Origin: Nansenia antarctica
Lineage: Eukaryota > Chordata > Actinopteri > Argentiniformes > Microstomatidae
Assembly (NCBI GenBank): GCA_963989245.1
Contig: CAXDII010000545.1
Coordinates: 113,001 to 177,000 of the forward strand
Length of the DNA stretch: 64,000 nucleotides
Direction of reading: 5' to 3'
Part shown: positions 63,308-64,000 of the stretch, in pieces
How the letters are laid out: each line of letters opens with the position of its first letter
Position numbering within the stretch: the first letter of the stretch is position 1
The notes under the pieces: model-generated
Seen by the model: only the letters and a program-made list of their open reading frames with translations
Told to the model about the DNA's origin: nothing
Database searches by the model: none
Made by a program: the position numbers and the translations under genes

Positions 63308-63848
63308 TGCAAAAACAGTCCACTCTCAGAACAGGCCGCTTGGACACTTTCAGAACAGCTCTGTTAATGACTGAAAACAGCTCTCGAAGAGATTGTCAAA
63401 AGAGACTCTGAAAACGAAACGTTGATTACTTTTGAGCAAAAGGCTGCACACACGCAATTCAAGTTGCTCTGATTGTCATTTAGAGTAACATTATAGGATT
63501 ATTCAACAACAAGTCAAAATGTGCTCGTGAAAGGCAGAAAACAACACTTTGATAGTTTGATATAACTTGAGAACGAATGCAAAAAACAGTCCACTCTAAG
63601 AACAGGCCGCTTGGACACTTTCAGAACAGCTCTGTTAATGACTGAAAACAGCTCTCGAAGAGATTGTCAAAAGAGACTCTGAAAACGAAACGTTGATTAC
63701 TTTTGAGCAAAAGGCTGCACACACGCAATTCAAGTTGCTCTGATTGTCATTTAGAGTAACATTATAGGATTATTCAACAACAAGTCAAAATGTGCTCGTG
63801 AAAGGCAGAAAACAACACTTTGATAGTTTGATATAACTTGAGAACGAA
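63308..63848 (+). repeat. Two units (S T)
   Basis: Unit starts 63308 (S with A181) and 63578 (T with the normal TATAACTT tail). The same S-T pair follows C elsewhere. Confidence 0.9.
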
Positions 63849-63949
63849 TGCAAAAAACAGTCCACTCTAAGAAACAGGCCGCTTGGACACTTTCAGAACA
63901 GCTCTGTTAATGACTGAAAACAGCTCTCGAAGAGATTGTTGAGAACGAA
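63849..63949 (+). repeat. Truncated monomer (101 bp)
   Basis: The unit starts normally, has one inserted A (AAGAAACAGG) and runs to AGAGATTGT at position 90, where it jumps to TGAGAACGAA at the end of the unit. About 171 bp are missing. The junction has at most a one-base overlap, so simple end-joining is more likely than unequal crossover. It is the only such truncation in the window. Confidence 0.93.
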
Positions 63950-64000
63950 TGCAAAAAACAGTCCACTCTAAGAACAGGCCGCTTGGACACTTTCAGAACA
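63950..64000 (+). repeat. Partial monomer cut by the window edge
   Basis: The first 51 bp of a canonical unit; the array continues past the window. Confidence 0.95.

Larger units (their letters stand above)
1..64000. repeat. Satellite DNA array, 271-bp monomer, about 238 units
   Basis: The whole window is a head-to-tail tandem repeat. Unit starts fall at 1, 272, 543, 814, 1085 and so on, and 237 complete units end exactly at 63848. Most units differ by only 0-6 substitutions; length classes are 271, 272, 270, 261, 252 and single units of 262, 267 and 101 bp. No unit is inverted and no foreign sequence interrupts the array. Both ends of the window lie inside the array, so its true size is unknown. 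271 is not a multiple of three, and in the canonical unit no frame on either strand stays open beyond about 51 codons, so the array is noncoding. Size, purity and higher-order structure are typical of eukaryotic centromeric, pericentromeric or subtelomeric satellites; which of these applies cannot be told from sequence. Confidence 0.98.

Noticed and set aside
1..64000. CRISPR array
   Set aside because: There are no short repeats separated by unique spacers; the whole 271-bp period is repeated and spacer-like variation is absent.
1..64000. rDNA intergenic-spacer subrepeats
   Set aside because: No rRNA sequence or unique spacer occurs in 64 kb, and spacer subrepeat runs are normally far shorter than this.
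1..64000. Tandem copies of a transposon or MITE
   Set aside because: The unit has no terminal inverted repeats, target duplications or coding remnants; dyads are internal and short.
1..64000. Short telomeric repeat or simple-sequence tract
   Set aside because: No TTAGGG-like or TTAGG-like tandem tract occurs. A long-unit telomeric satellite, as known in some Diptera, cannot be excluded but nothing here supports it directly.
1..64000. Prokaryotic or plasmid iteron array
   Set aside because: Iterons are about 20 bp and few in number; 238 units of 271 bp without any gene do not fit a bacterial replicon.
1..64000. A hidden gene system between repeats
   Set aside because: Unit boundaries were followed through the whole window and the lengths sum exactly, leaving no non-repeat interval where a gene could lie.

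Overview
The whole window is one uninterrupted head-to-tail satellite DNA array. The unit is 271 bp, about 39% GC (53 C, 52 G, 100 A and 66 T in the first copy). I traced every unit boundary: 237 complete units fill 1-63848, followed by one truncated unit (63849-63949) and the start of another (63950-64000). The unit lengths add up exactly to this total: 162 of 271 bp, 22 of 270, 25 of 261, 20 of 272, 6 of 252, one of 262 and one of 267. All units point the same way. I see no gene, tRNA, rRNA, transposon, CRISPR array or unique sequence on either strand, so stretches without genes hold only this repeat. About 64 kb of noncoding tandem repeat with higher-order structure indicates eukaryotic heterochromatin (centromeric, pericentromeric or subtelomeric). 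I do not recognise the family and cannot name the organism.

Positions inside the unit count from 1 at the TGC before the A6 run. Codes used below: A = canonical. B = G190T, A200G, GT221-222CA, C239A. C = T193G/T194C, A200G, 221-222CA plus 10 bp lost between 241 and 260 (261 bp). E = tail TATATAATT in place of TATAACTT (272 bp). D = 20-bp internal loss plus the E tail (252 bp). S = A5 run, A21C, C103T, C121T (270 bp; 181 is A or T). T = C103T, C121T, T181A, often C260A. V = T181A only. H = A21C plus C149T. L = C103T only. Z = A21C only. P = T162A.

Layout. 1-7860: two copies of a 14-unit higher-order repeat (offset 3795 bp) rich in A and B. 7861-18610: two copies of a D/C/S/E/T-bearing block, differing by one unit. 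18340-29721: a domain without C, D, E, S or T units, made of variable blocks that begin with H. 29722-64000: C/S/E/D-rich, with a 12-unit repeat of 3212 bp seen three times, a 5089-bp block copied 6957 bp away, and a 7-unit repeat of 1887 bp in four perfect-phase tandem copies (51718-59265). The last 3 kb (60.9-64 kb) gather length oddities, intermediate variants and a truncated unit, as expected near an array edge or in a poorly homogenised zone.

Nothing here is a multi-gene system. The interest lies in how the array evolves: nested higher-order repeats, short gene-conversion patches, haplotypes linked across unit boundaries, and an almost invariant core (unit positions 57-102) that could be a protein-binding or structural element. 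All comparisons were made by eye at the level of variant types.
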